Assembly (NCBI GenBank): GCA_964562685.1
Contig: CAZLUP010000003.1
Span: 1 to 64,000, forward strand
Direction: 5' to 3'
Source of the DNA: Stanieria sp964562685
GTDB taxonomy: Bacteria; Cyanobacteriota; Cyanobacteriia; Cyanobacteriales; Xenococcaceae
Length of the DNA stretch: 64,000 nucleotides
This document shows positions 34,805 through 44,415 of this stretch, in pieces (position 1 is the first letter of the stretch; every line of letters starts with the position of its first letter). The notes beneath the pieces are model-generated. The model was given only the letters and a program-made list of their open reading frames with translations. It did not search any database and was not told the DNA's origin. A program made the position numbers and the translations under genes.

Positions 34805-34845
34805 AAATTCTGAATTTTCAATTCTGAATTCTGATTTCATCTTAG

Positions 34846-36078
34846 TTAAAAATTGGCACCTACTGCTTCAATCGCAGCTTCAAGTGCGATCGCAATCTGA
34901 GTCCAATGAGTACCACCCTGACAAAATACGAGATAAGGTTCTCGCAAAGGACCATCGGCAGAAAATTCCGAAGTACTCCCATCAATAAAAGTTCCTCCAG
35001 CCATAACTAATTGGCTCTCATAGCCAGGCATTTCGGCAGGAATAGGTTCTAGGTAAGAATCGATTGGAGAACATCTTTGAATCGCTTTACAAAACGCAAT
35101 CAGTTTTTCTGGTGAACCTAACTGAATAGCTTGAATCACATCCCGACGAGGTTCTAAGGGCAACGGATTAACAGGATAACCTAATTGATCAAAAACATAA
35201 GCAATTAAATGACTTCCTTTGACCGCTTCACCCACCATTTGAGGAGCTAAAAATAAACCCTGAAACAACAACCGATTTTGATCTAGGGTAGCACCGCCAC
35301 TACTACCAATACCTGGTGCTGTCAAACGACAAGCTGCTGCTTCTACCAATTCAGCTTTTCCTGCCACATAACCACCAGTAGTAACAATTGTTCCCCCCGG
35401 ATTTTTAATCAAAGAACCCGCCATCAAATCTGCACCAACTGCCGTCGGTTCTCGATCTTCGATAAATTCTCCATAACAATTATCCACAAAACAAACTGTA
35501 TCAGGATTTTGTCGTTTAACTATCGCAATAATTTTTTCAATATCGGCAATTGATAAACTCTTACGCCATGAATAACCACAAGAACGTTGAATTAAAACCA
35601 AACGGGTTTTATCTTTAACTGCTGTTTCCAAATTTTTCCAATCAATATTTCCATCCAAAGTCAGGTTTAATTGGCGATATTCAATGTTAAACTCAGCAAG
35701 AGAACCATGATGGTTTCCTCTTAAACCGATTACTTCTTCGAGGGTGTCATAAGGTGAGCCTGCTACAGCTAACATTTCGTCTCCTGGACGAAGTACGCCA
35801 AATAAAGCACTGGCGATCGCATGAGTACCTGAAACAAATTGAATTCGGACTATTGCTTCGTCTGCGCCCATGATGTCAGCAAAGACTCTATCCAGAGTGT
35901 CTCTACCAAGGTCGTCATGTCCATAACCACTAACACTAGCAAAGTGATGGACTCCGACACGGCGATCGCCAAACGCGGTTAATACTTTTTTTAAGTTTTG
36001 CTTGACCTGGGTGTCAATTCCAGAAAAAATCGGTAATAAGGCTTTTTCTGCTTCAAACAGCAGAGCTTGGGTGTTCAT
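34846..36078 (-). CDS. Methionine gamma-lyase family PLP enzyme (aluminium-resistance-like)
   Basis: A 410-residue PLP-dependent protein of the family PF06838, formerly 'aluminium resistance protein'. Key segments are RIQFVSGTHAIASALFGVLR (residues ~78-97), RSCGYSWRKSL (~165-175), FVDNCYGEF (~199-207) and the PLP lysine region GSLIKNPGGTIVTTGGYVAG (~222-241). The family is related to Cys/Met metabolism enzymes, but the substrate is not established. It lies upstream of the GTPase gene. Confidence 0.88.
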   Translation of the reverse strand: MNTQALLFEAEKALLPIFSGIDTQVKQNLKKVLTAFGDRRVGVHHFASVSGYGHDDLGRDTLDRVFADIMGADEAIVRIQFVSGTHAIASALFGVLRPGDEMLAVAGSPYDTLEEVIGLRGNHHGSLAEFNIEYRQLNLTLDGNIDWKNLETAVKDKTRLVLIQRSCGYSWRKSLSIADIEKIIAIVKRQNPDTVCFVDNCYGEFIEDREPTAVGADLMAGSLIKNPGGTIVTTGGYVAGKAELVEAAACRLTAPGIGSSGGATLDQNRLLFQGLFLAPQMVGEAVKGSHLIAYVFDQLGYPVNPLPLEPRRDVIQAIQLGSPEKLIAFCKAIQRCSPIDSYLEPIPAEMPGYESQLVMAGGTFIDGSTSEFSADGPLREPYLVFCQGGTHWTQIAIALEAAIEAVGANF

Positions 36079-36204
36079 GAGCGAATGGGGATTTTAAATT
36101 TTGTTGCCAATCATCTATCGAAAAACATTTGCTTTATTGCTGTCAATAGGTTTTAGTTTGGTAAGTGATTTTCTCCAATCCCATTAGACACCACAGCATA
36201 AAGT

Positions 36205-36248
36205 AAAAGGTAAAAACTTAATGAGTATTTTTTCCGTTTTTACCTTTT
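36205..36248. repeat. Long hairpin upstream of desC
   Basis: A 13-bp perfect inverted repeat (AAAAGGTAAAAAC at 36205-36217 with GTTTTTACCTTTT at 36236-36248) with an 18-base loop. It lies about 70 bp before desC and could be a regulatory hairpin or a decayed repeat; there is no U-run directly after it. Confidence 0.55.
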
Positions 36249-36316
36249 GCGTTTATGTTTTTTTGTGTTGGTTTTAAAACACAAATTTTGCATAAAGTAT
36301 AGATTTAGGTTAATAA

Positions 36317-37150
36317 ATGACAGTTGCTACATCAGATCGACTTCCTCCAGATTGGCTCAACATTAGCTATTTTGGACTAATACATTTAGTCGCTTTATTA
36401 GCTGTTTTACCCCAAAATTTTAGTTGGGGAGCAGTCGGAGTTGCTTTTTTGCTTTATTGGTTAACGGCAGGGATCGGAATTACTCTTGGATTCCATCGTC
36501 TAGTTACCCATCGAAGTTTTGAAACTCCTAAATGGGTAGAATACATTTTAGTTTTTTGTGGAACTCTAGCTTGTGAAGGAGGACCCCTGGATTGGGTTGG
36601 AGCGCATCGTGTTCATCATAAATATTCTGATACAGAATTAGACCCTCACGATTCTAATCGGGGTTTTTGGTGGAGTCATATCGGTTGGATGATGTGTCAA
36701 CATCCTGTCAATCAAGAAATTCCTCGTTATACCAAAGATATTGCTGACGATCCTTTTTATCAATTCTGTCAAAAATATTTAGTTCCTATTCAAGTTGCTT
36801 TAGGCTTACTTTTATATTTCATTGGGGGTTGGTCTTATGTAATTTGGGGCATTTTTGTTCGTTTAGTAGTTGTTTTCCACGTTACCTGGTTAGTCAATAG
36901 CGCAACTCATAAATTTGGCTATAAAAGTCATGAATCAAACGATAACTCAACCAATTGTTGGTGGGTAGCTTTACTTACTTTTGGGGAAGGTTGGCACAAC
37001 AACCACCACGCATACCAATATTCTGCCCGTCATGGCTTAAGATGGTGGGAAATCGATGCTACTTGGATGACTATTAAATTACTTGAATTCTTAGGATTAG
37101 CAAAAAATATTAAATTACCACCAATTCAAACTAAGCAAACTCAAGTTTAA
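36317..37150 (+). CDS. desC: Acyl-lipid/acyl-CoA delta-9 desaturase
   Basis: A 277-residue membrane fatty-acid desaturase. The three histidine boxes that bind the di-iron centre are HRLVTH (residues ~60-65), HRVHH (~97-101) and HNNHH (~231-235). Hydrophobic helices lie at about 17-55 and 155-190. It introduces the first double bond at delta-9 of stearoyl chains, ferredoxin-dependent in cyanobacteria. Monocistronic, with a strong terminator downstream. Distinguishing desC1 from desC2 is not possible from this sequence alone. Confidence 0.9.
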   Translation: MTVATSDRLPPDWLNISYFGLIHLVALLAVLPQNFSWGAVGVAFLLYWLTAGIGITLGFHRLVTHRSFETPKWVEYILVFCGTLACEGGPLDWVGAHRVHHKYSDTELDPHDSNRGFWWSHIGWMMCQHPVNQEIPRYTKDIADDPFYQFCQKYLVPIQVALGLLLYFIGGWSYVIWGIFVRLVVVFHVTWLVNSATHKFGYKSHESNDNSTNCWWVALLTFGEGWHNNHHAYQYSARHGLRWWEIDATWMTIKLLEFLGLAKNIKLPPIQTKQTQV

Positions 37151-37172
37151 ATTTTAATTAAATCAAGACTAT

Positions 37173-37225
37173 AAGGTAAAAGATATTGATTGAACAGATG
37201 TTCTCATTATCTTTTACCTTTTTTT
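37173..37225 (+). terminator. Rho-independent terminator of desC
   Basis: A 13-bp perfect stem (AAGGTAAAAGATA at 37173-37185, TATCTTTTACCTT at 37208-37220) is followed by TTTTT. It begins 23 bp after the desC stop codon. Confidence 0.8.
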
Positions 37226-37661
37226 ATTGAAACAAAAATTATTCCAATTTAAGTAAGAAACAAAATTTTATTTTAATATTTTTAGAAGAGAAAAAAAAAC
37301 AACAGTAGTAGTCAACAACTCTTGCTATAAAAACAAAGCAAATAACCAAGCAATCAGAATCTTTTCTGCTTAACTCTGAAACCGTAATTATAAAACTTGG
37401 TTGGGAATTGATTTAAGAAAATTTTGAAAATTAATTATTTTAAGATTAATCTTTTTCAAAGATTTACTAGGCTATTTTAATGAAAAAATACTTTTAATAT
37501 TTTGTTTTTGTCTAAGCTAACAAACTCTAAATTAATCAGGACAAATTAATAACTGTCCATCAGATAGAAGACATTTTCTGAAAAAAAAATTAAGGTAAGA
37601 ATATACACCTAATTATCAGTCCATTACGTCTAAAGCAAAGAAAATTGCAGTTAATTAATTA
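37226..37661. other. AT-rich spacer, no features seen
   Basis: The 436 bp between the desC terminator and plsC. It is strongly AT-rich with poly-A and poly-T runs and no open frame or clear repeat. The plsC promoter is presumably here. Confidence 0.4.
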
Positions 37662-38396
37662 ATGAATCAGTCTTTGTCGTCTCAACAATCTCTTTCAAAA
37701 CAACAATCCGATTCGATTAACTCTCGTGTATCTCCTTGGTTAGCTCGATTACTGTATCCCTTAGCGCGATATTTTGTTTTACCTGTCTTTTTTAGCAAAA
37801 TTGAGGTAACCGGGCAAGAAAATATTCCCAAGACTGAACCTGTAATTGTTGCCCCTACTCATCGTTCTCGTTGGGATGCCATGATTATTCCCTATGCAGT
37901 AGGGAGATTAGTTAGTGGCAGAGACTTACGTTTTATGGTTTCTGCTAATGAGGTTAAAGGTGTACAAGGATGGTTTATTAGAAGAATGGGTGGATTTCCT
38001 GTTGATACTGAACGCCCAGGAATAGGCAGTGTTCGCCACAGCATTAAACTACTGCATAAAGATGAAATGCTAGTAATTTTTCCAGAGGGAGGGATATATA
38101 GAGAGAATATAGTTCATCCTCTCAAGCGTGGGGTAGCTAGGATCGCTTTAGAAGTAGAATCAGAACAACCAGGAAGTGAAATAAAAATTTTACCTATTAG
38201 TATTAAATACAATCAGCCCTATCCTAGTTGGGGGTCAAAAGTGATAGTAGAAATTGGCTCACCTCTCAATGTAGCTGATTATTTAGGTGATTCTTTACGT
38301 CAAAGCTCTCAGAAACTCACAAATGCACTAAAAGAATCATTAGAAAAGTTGCACAAAGTTGAAGATGAATGTAGATTAGCATCTTCTGAAATATAA
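37662..38396 (+). CDS. plsC: 1-acyl-sn-glycerol-3-phosphate acyltransferase
   Basis: A 244-residue PlsC-type acyltransferase that makes phosphatidic acid or a related lipid. The catalytic H-x4-D motif is PTHRSRWDAM (residues ~67-76), the glycerol-phosphate-binding motif is FPEGGIYRE (~143-151), and a proline-containing block KILPISIKYNQPYPSW follows. It has a hydrophobic N-terminal membrane-facing segment (~25-45). It lies downstream of desC on the same strand but separated by a terminator, so it is transcribed separately. Confidence 0.85.
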   Translation: MNQSLSSQQSLSKQQSDSINSRVSPWLARLLYPLARYFVLPVFFSKIEVTGQENIPKTEPVIVAPTHRSRWDAMIIPYAVGRLVSGRDLRFMVSANEVKGVQGWFIRRMGGFPVDTERPGIGSVRHSIKLLHKDEMLVIFPEGGIYRENIVHPLKRGVARIALEVESEQPGSEIKILPISIKYNQPYPSWGSKVIVEIGSPLNVADYLGDSLRQSSQKLTNALKESLEKLHKVEDECRLASSEI

Positions 38397-38538
38397 TTTG
38401 ATAAAGATCTCAGACGTTACAATTCTTGGCGTAATAAACTGGTTAATAAGCCAATGATCTTGGTTTAACCTCTAGTAACAATTGAGTGAAACTATCAGCG
38501 CAAAATTTATGAAGCGCGCTTCCCAATTCCGAGTATCT

Positions 38539-40494
38539 ATGTCAAACACGGAGCGAACAATTCAGTGCTCGAATCCTCATTGTCTAGCTGTTAATTCGAT
38601 AGATAATCAATTTTGTCATCGATGTAAAACGCCGATAGTCAAACGTTATCTGTGGGCAATAACAGAACCGAGTTCATCATCAGTAAGTGCAAGAGCGATC
38701 GCAGATGAGCAAATTGGGCAATTAATTGGAGATCGCTATTTGGCATTAGATCAAAGAGTATTTCTTGATACCCAACCAGGAAAATTACCTCAAACTGCGG
38801 AGGAAGTACCGAGAACAATTATTGCTTATCTACAACTTTTTTCTTATGTGCCTCACATTCCTCAAGTTTATGGACAACTAGATGGTACAGATATTTGGTT
38901 ACTAGAATATGGCACTGTCCCAACCGACCAACGAGGAGGATTAATCCATCCCCAATTAATGCCTGAGATCACTGAAGTATGGCAACAAGCAACTGCTTTA
39001 CAACAGTTAAGTTGGTTGAGGCAAATTGTAAGTCTTTGGCAACCTTTAGCTAGTAAGCAGCTAGTTTCTACTCTACTTAATGCTCAATTAATTAGACTTA
39101 ATGGAACATTAATTCAGCTTTTAGAATTAGAACCCGACCAGTCAACTACCCCTCAGTTAAAGGATCTGGCTCAGTTATGGTCTGAGTGGAATCAAACTTC
39201 CTCTCCACAAATTCAAGAATTATTAACACAACTTTGTCTTCATCTTCAACAAGGAAAGATTAATCAACCAGAACAGATCATCGCTGTTTTAGACCGAGCA
39301 ATTCAATTATGTAGTTATGCTTTTGATTATTCTTATCGAGTGGTTGCCTGTACTGATTCAGGTCCAAGTCGCAATAATAACGAAGATGCTTCCTACCCTC
39401 CTAATGAAACGTTGATTAATGTAGGTGACCAAGAAACTTCTCTAGCTATTGTTTGTGATGGAGTAGGAGGACACGAAGGAGGGGAGATTGCTGCCGAACA
39501 GACCATTAAGTATCTTAGAGATCGAGTGGCTGAATTATCTTTAGGCAAATACGATACTCATCCGCCTAGTGTAATTAATAAGTTAGCCAATTTTACTAAC
39601 GCAGCTAACGATATTATTAGTAATCGTAACGATAACGAACAGCGTCAAGAAAGACGGCGCATGGGGACAACCTTGGTCATGAGTTTAGCTCATCATCATG
39701 AAATGTACCTAGCTCATGTAGGGGATTCTCGAATTTATTTGATTACTCCAGAAAGTTGTCATCAAGTTACCGTTGACGATGATTTGGCATCAAGAGAAGT
39801 ACGTTTGGGCTATGCTGTTTATCGAGAAGCTTTGCAATACCCATCAGCAGGAGCTTTAATCCAAGCGTTGGGCATGAGAGATTCTGGTTCTCTTCATCCT
39901 AATGTCCAACGGCTGATTATTGACCGCGACTGTGTCTTTTTGCTTTGTACTGATGGCTTAAGTGATTTTGACCGAGTAGAACAATATTGGCAGAGTACAG
40001 TTCTACCGCTTTTACATAATCCAGACCAAAATAATCTGATTAAAGCTGCTAAAGCATTAGTGAAAATTGCTAATGAAAAGAATGGTCATGACAATGTTAC
40101 TGTTGCTTTAGTCCATTGTCAGATTCGACCTAAATCGGACACAGAAACAGAAGCTATTTCTTGGGCAGAGGTAGAATCAGTAATTGGGGAATCGATGGGT
40201 TGGTCTGAAGTTGATCCAACTGATAGTTCTTTGCCCGACTCCGAATCATTACAGCCTACAGAAGCACAATTTATTGAACCGCTTCCTCATCGACGCAAAT
40301 CTAAAAAACTACAGCTATTATTGTTAAGTTTGATTATTTTAATTGGAATCGGGGTGTTATCTTCTTTATTTGTACTGAAATTAATGAATGAGGCAGAAGA
40401 TTCTAAAGAACTTGGGCCAACTATTCCTGAGCGAGAAATGACTAATCCCGAGCAGGAAATAACCACTCCTCGTCCCAAAAATCAGAACTTTTAA
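38539..40494 (+). CDS. PP2C-type protein phosphatase with zinc ribbon and kinase-like N-terminal region
   Basis: About 651 residues. An N-terminal zinc ribbon (CSNPHC...FCHRC, residues ~10-32) is followed by a region that resembles a degenerate protein-kinase fold: IGDRYLALDQRVF (~64-76), PHIPQVYGQLDGTDIWLLEY (~107-126), and LSWLRQIVSLWQPLASKQLV. The PP2C domain (~268-530) has the metal-binding motifs GPSRNNNEDA, VCDGVGGHEGGE, HVGDSRIYLI, LCTDGLSDF and NGHDNVTVALV. A membrane helix lies at ~591-617. The start at 38539 was chosen so that the protein begins just before the ribbon; TTG 38482 and ATG 38509 are alternatives. It converges with the next gene with a 4-bp overlap. Confidence 0.82.
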   Translation: MSNTERTIQCSNPHCLAVNSIDNQFCHRCKTPIVKRYLWAITEPSSSSVSARAIADEQIGQLIGDRYLALDQRVFLDTQPGKLPQTAEEVPRTIIAYLQLFSYVPHIPQVYGQLDGTDIWLLEYGTVPTDQRGGLIHPQLMPEITEVWQQATALQQLSWLRQIVSLWQPLASKQLVSTLLNAQLIRLNGTLIQLLELEPDQSTTPQLKDLAQLWSEWNQTSSPQIQELLTQLCLHLQQGKINQPEQIIAVLDRAIQLCSYAFDYSYRVVACTDSGPSRNNNEDASYPPNETLINVGDQETSLAIVCDGVGGHEGGEIAAEQTIKYLRDRVAELSLGKYDTHPPSVINKLANFTNAANDIISNRNDNEQRQERRRMGTTLVMSLAHHHEMYLAHVGDSRIYLITPESCHQVTVDDDLASREVRLGYAVYREALQYPSAGALIQALGMRDSGSLHPNVQRLIIDRDCVFLLCTDGLSDFDRVEQYWQSTVLPLLHNPDQNNLIKAAKALVKIANEKNGHDNVTVALVHCQIRPKSDTETEAISWAEVESVIGESMGWSEVDPTDSSLPDSESLQPTEAQFIEPLPHRRKSKKLQLLLLSLIILIGIGVLSSLFVLKLMNEAEDSKELGPTIPEREMTNPEQEITTPRPKNQNF

Positions 40495-41639
40495 GGATAT
40501 AAAACTTGCTTTAAAGCATTAAGTAAAAGAATGACATTTTCGGGGCGACTATTATATCCCATTAAGCCAATTCGCCAAACTTTACCACCTAATTCGCCCA
40601 AACCACCAGCAATTTCAATATTGTATTCGTTAAGAAGCTTACCAGCGATCGCTTTACCATCAACTCCATCAGGGATACGGACAGTAGTTAAAGTTGGTAA
40701 ACGGTATTGTTGCTCTACATGACAGACTAATTTTAATTCGGCTAAACCTTGCCACAATAACTCAGCATTGGCTTGATGTCTTTGCCAACGTTTTTCTAAT
40801 TCTTCTTCAGCTACTAGACGTAAAGCTTCTCGTAAACCGTAATAAAGGTTAATTGGTGCAGTATGGTGATAAATTCTTTCACTGCCCCAGTATTTACTCA
40901 GCAGCGACATATCTAAATACCAGTTAGCAACGGGAGTACGACGGCTGTTTAATTTAGCAATTGCCTTGGCACTCATAGTAAAGGGTGAAGCACCAGGAGG
41001 ACAACCTAAACCTTTTTGACTACAACTGTAAGCCAAATCGATCCCCGATTGGTCAATTGACAAAGGTACACCTCCCAAGCTGGTGACAGTATCAATTAAT
41101 AGCAAACAATCGTAATGTTGGCACAATTCTCCCAACCCTTCTAAAGGTTGTTTAACACCTGTTGAAGTTTCGGCATGAACTAAAGCTAAAATTTTCGGAC
41201 GATGAGTTTCTAAGGCAGTTTTGATTTCAGCTAGATCAAATACTTGTCCCCAAGGTTTGCTAATGGTACGAACATCTGCACCATAACGACTTGCCATATC
41301 TACTAGGCGATTGCCAAAATAGCCTTTTACCCCTACTAAAACTACATCTTCGGGTTCGACAACATTGGCTAGAGTCGCTTCCATCGCTGCACTACCAGTA
41401 CCACTAACCGCAATAGTTAATTCATTGTCAGTTTGCCAAGCATAACGAAGTAAATCTTGAATTTCATCCATCACGGCTAAAAAAGTAGGGTCGAGATGTC
41501 CTACTGGTGGGGTACTCAGCGCAGTTAAGACGCGGGGATGAACATTGGCAGGGCCAGGACCTAATAGTAAACGAGGTGGTAAATCTAATTGAGCAGTTTG
41601 ACGACGAAAGCGATCGCTCTTTGAGATGGTTGAAGTCAT
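40491..41639 (-). CDS. Alanine--glyoxylate / serine--glyoxylate aminotransferase
   Basis: A 382-residue class V PLP aminotransferase of the photorespiratory serine/alanine-glyoxylate type. It has LLGPGPANVHPRVLTALSTP near the N-terminus (residues ~25-44), AVSGTGSAAMEATLANV (~77-93), LLIDTVTSLGGVPL (~178-191) and the PLP lysine in YSCSQKGLGCPPG (~203-215). It converts glyoxylate to glycine. The 3' end overlaps the convergent phosphatase gene by 4 bp. Confidence 0.92.
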   Translation of the reverse strand: MTSTISKSDRFRRQTAQLDLPPRLLLGPGPANVHPRVLTALSTPPVGHLDPTFLAVMDEIQDLLRYAWQTDNELTIAVSGTGSAAMEATLANVVEPEDVVLVGVKGYFGNRLVDMASRYGADVRTISKPWGQVFDLAEIKTALETHRPKILALVHAETSTGVKQPLEGLGELCQHYDCLLLIDTVTSLGGVPLSIDQSGIDLAYSCSQKGLGCPPGASPFTMSAKAIAKLNSRRTPVANWYLDMSLLSKYWGSERIYHHTAPINLYYGLREALRLVAEEELEKRWQRHQANAELLWQGLAELKLVCHVEQQYRLPTLTTVRIPDGVDGKAIAGKLLNEYNIEIAGGLGELGGKVWRIGLMGYNSRPENVILLLNALKQVLYP

Positions 41640-42136
41640 GGTTTTAATTAAGTTTAATTTTTTTAATGGTTTCCTTTGCTTAGTTTAGAAGAATCGCTTG
41701 CTCTTGTTAAAACTAGTCTTCAAAATCTGTAATTTATTTAGTTATTATTTGAATTAACTTTGCTAAAAATTTTAATTTACTAAAACTTAAAAATCAGTTA
41801 AAGATACCGTCTATCTGGTAGACATTAAGCAAAACACGTGTTAAAAATAATCCCAGTTCAACTGATGAAATATTTAAATTGAAGTCAATAAAATCTTTAA
41901 TAATTGAGGCAAGCTTGAACCAGAAAAAATTATCGATCTCAATCAAGAAACTCTAAGCGAAGAGTCACGTCAAGTAATGCGAAAGAAGCTTGTTCAACCT
42001 CAAAGAGTAAATACTATACATCTAGTTTTTACAATTATTGATCTCTATTTACTGAGGAAAGAACCGAAAAAATTTGGAATAATTGAAACTGTTTGAGAAA
42101 AATTTTTTGAACAACAAATGGAGGGACAACAACACC
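41640..42136. other. Spacer upstream of exbB with a short open stretch
   Basis: The 497-bp divergent spacer. A frame without stops runs from 41908 to 42096 (62 codons), with an ATG at 41977, but it has no recognisable similarity and may be chance or a remnant. I see no clear repeats or terminator. Confidence 0.35.
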
Positions 42137-42820
42137 GTGAATTTTGCTGAACTTATTGCCAAAGGTGGGGTAACAATCTGGCCACTATTATTTCTTTCAA
42201 TTCTTTCTGTAGGAACGATTTTAGAACGAATCTGGTTTTGGTCAAGAGTTTTGATTCAAGAAAAATTAATTATTAATCGCGTCATGGAAGCGGCTACCCT
42301 TAACTGGCGTTTAGTTGAGAAAATTGCTCGTGAATACAAAAATCATCCTCTAGCAAATTTTATTTATTCTCCTCTACAATTGATTAATCCCGAACCAGAA
42401 GTCTTTCACTTAGCTTTGGAAGCTGCTGCTGATGATGAGTTGGCTCATATGCGTAAGGGAGAAAAAGTTTTAGAAGCGGTGATTGCTCTTTCGCCTCTGT
42501 TGGGATTATTTGGTACGGTTTGGGGTTTGATTCAAGCTCTTGGTTCGATTAAACTGAGCGATCTAGGTACTGCTTCTACTTCTGGCGTTACTTTGGGAAT
42601 AAGTGAGGCGTTAATCTCTACCGCGGTAGGTTTGTTAGTTGCCATTATTAGTCTGGCTTTTTATCGTCTGTTTCAAGCTTTTTGGGCAAATCAAGTCAGA
42701 ATTTTTCGTAAAATTGGCAGTCAACTAGAATTAATTTATCGGCAGAAATGGTTGGAAGCAGAAACTGAAGGATTACCAATGGATTTTCACCTAGAAGCTG
42801 ATTCTAGTTTGGAACGATAA
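42137..42820 (+). CDS. exbB: MotA/TolQ/ExbB proton channel family protein
   Basis: A 227-residue proton channel subunit. Membrane helices lie at residues ~10-32 (WPLLFLSILSVGTILERIWF), ~118-140 (LSPLLGLFGTVWGLIQAL) and ~158-185 (ALISTAVGLLVAIISLAFY). The start at GTG 42137 was preferred because GGAGG lies 12 bp upstream and it gives the usual ExbB length; a longer TTG-started frame begins at 42083. It forms an inner-membrane energiser with ExbD, driving TonB-type transport or outer-membrane processes. Confidence 0.85.
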   Translation: MNFAELIAKGGVTIWPLLFLSILSVGTILERIWFWSRVLIQEKLIINRVMEAATLNWRLVEKIAREYKNHPLANFIYSPLQLINPEPEVFHLALEAAADDELAHMRKGEKVLEAVIALSPLLGLFGTVWGLIQALGSIKLSDLGTASTSGVTLGISEALISTAVGLLVAIISLAFYRLFQAFWANQVRIFRKIGSQLELIYRQKWLEAETEGLPMDFHLEADSSLER

Positions 42821-42843
42821 GATTTAAATTGATTTAAACAATT

Positions 42844-43440
42844 ATGACTGCAAAAAAAACTAATACGCGCCATCAGTATCCTACTCATCTTCCTATGCGT
42901 CGAATGCGACTCTGGCAAGATGAATCAGTTCACCAAGAAACCAGAATTGAGATTCTTCCCCTGATTGATGTTATTTTTTGTATTTTGACGTTTTTTATTT
43001 TGGGAGCAGTCGGTTTATCTCGTCAGCAGGCAATTAATCTCGATTTACCTAGTGCTAAAACAGGTAAACCCCAAATGCGAGATATGTTAGTCGTGAGTTT
43101 AGATGATTTGGGTCAAATTTATGTGGAAGAGCAAATCGTAACCAAAACTCAGCTATCTCAGTCGATTAAAAACTATCATCAATCTAATCCTGAAGGCTTA
43201 ATGGTACTTCATGCTGCTAAAAACGCTACTTATCGTGAAGTTGTAGAAGTATTAGATGTGTTAAGAGAGGTAGGAGGCGATCGCGTGGCTTTAGCTACTC
43301 TTCCTGGAGATTCTCAAGCAACAGAAGAATCTCCTAACTTTGATACTAACCCAAATCCTTATTTACCAGGTCTGCCAGGTTTACCAAGTAACTATAATCC
43401 TTATTCTATTCCCAATCCTCCTAGTCCACCGAGTAATTAA
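42844..43440 (+). CDS. exbD: ExbD/TolR family protein with proline-rich tail
   Basis: A 198-residue protein. The single helix carries the family's essential Asp: ILPLIDVIFCILTFFILG (residues ~38-55). A periplasmic domain follows. The C-terminal ~40 residues are rich in Pro, Asn and Gly (NPYLPGLPGLPSNYNPYS), an extension beyond the usual ExbD length. It starts 23 bp after exbB. No tonB or TonB-dependent receptor is in the window. Confidence 0.87.
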   Translation: MTAKKTNTRHQYPTHLPMRRMRLWQDESVHQETRIEILPLIDVIFCILTFFILGAVGLSRQQAINLDLPSAKTGKPQMRDMLVVSLDDLGQIYVEEQIVTKTQLSQSIKNYHQSNPEGLMVLHAAKNATYREVVEVLDVLREVGGDRVALATLPGDSQATEESPNFDTNPNPYLPGLPGLPSNYNPYSIPNPPSPPSN

Positions 43441-43562
43441 TTTTGGGACGGATCAACCAGGGCAATTAATTTGATTAACAGTTAATTTATTGAAATAGGA
43501 AGATGAGAAGATTGTCAAGATAAATTTAAAATATTGCCATTCCATCATCTTGACTAGAAATA

Positions 43563-44243
43563 ATGTCTGACATTCAAACTTTAATTAGCCAAGTTCAACA
43601 AGAAGCTCAACAAGAAGAATTTCCTCTTGATATTCCAGTTTATCAATCTGCTCATTTAGAACCTACCCATCCTGTACTTTATGCAGGTAATTTACAAAGT
43701 CCTTTATGTTTTTTTGGACGCGATCTCGGTAGAGATGAAGTTCATGCCCGTCAACCTCTTATTGGTGCAGCAGGAAAACTAGTCAGACAAGGTTTCTATC
43801 AAGCAATTCATCAGCAGTCAGCCACCTCAGATCGAGAGTTACAAACGGTTTGCGATCGCATTTTACTAACCAATACTGTTCCCTATAAACCGCCTGAAAA
43901 TAAAGCCTATTCAACTAAAGTTAAAGAAAGATTTCGTCCTTTTATTGAACGTCTGTTAGTGATTCATTGGCAAGGACATCAAATTATCACCCTTGGGACA
44001 GAGGCTTTTAAATGGTTTGCTCCCTACGGTGAGAAAGGGGAAGTTAATAATTTTTTTCTTGATAAAGAACGGCGTTATGTAACTAAATTAGCTGTTAATT
44101 TGAGAGCAACGGATGAATTGGGCATGGAATATCAAAAAACTATTTATTTACTTCCTTTACCCCATCCTTCTCCTTTAAATAAAACCTATTACGCTAAGTT
44201 TCCGCAGATGCTTCAGCAGAGGCTGACTCAAATTGATTTTTAA
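43563..44243 (+). CDS. Uracil-DNA glycosylase family protein
   Basis: A 226-residue protein of the UDG superfamily. GRDLGRDEVHARQPLIGAAG (residues ~51-70) corresponds to motif A and the uracil-binding P-[FI]-[VI]-G-x-A-G block, LTNTVPYKPPENKA (~102-115) to the conserved N-rich strand, and LPHPSP (~200-205) to motif B. The iron-sulfur cysteines of family 4/5 enzymes are not seen. Activity on uracil in DNA is plausible but not certain. Monocistronic on the plus strand. Confidence 0.8.
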   Translation: MSDIQTLISQVQQEAQQEEFPLDIPVYQSAHLEPTHPVLYAGNLQSPLCFFGRDLGRDEVHARQPLIGAAGKLVRQGFYQAIHQQSATSDRELQTVCDRILLTNTVPYKPPENKAYSTKVKERFRPFIERLLVIHWQGHQIITLGTEAFKWFAPYGEKGEVNNFFLDKERRYVTKLAVNLRATDELGMEYQKTIYLLPLPHPSPLNKTYYAKFPQMLQQRLTQIDF

Positions 44244-44415
44244 ATTAAACATTCTGATTATGTGAGCAAATATCAATATTAATTAATTCTGATGATTAAA
44301 TATTGAATTTTGTTGTTAAAATCAACCAAATAAAAGCTGGATATGTTAACCAGAAAAATCTAAAATTTTTGTTAAAATTGATACAAAAGAGGACCTTCAG
44401 AGAGGGAATGAAATT

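Noticed and set aside
41908..42096. 62-codon stop-free stretch upstream of exbB
   Set aside because: No recognised similarity or ribosome binding site, and short enough to arise by chance in this AT-rich spacer; mentioned only as spacer content.
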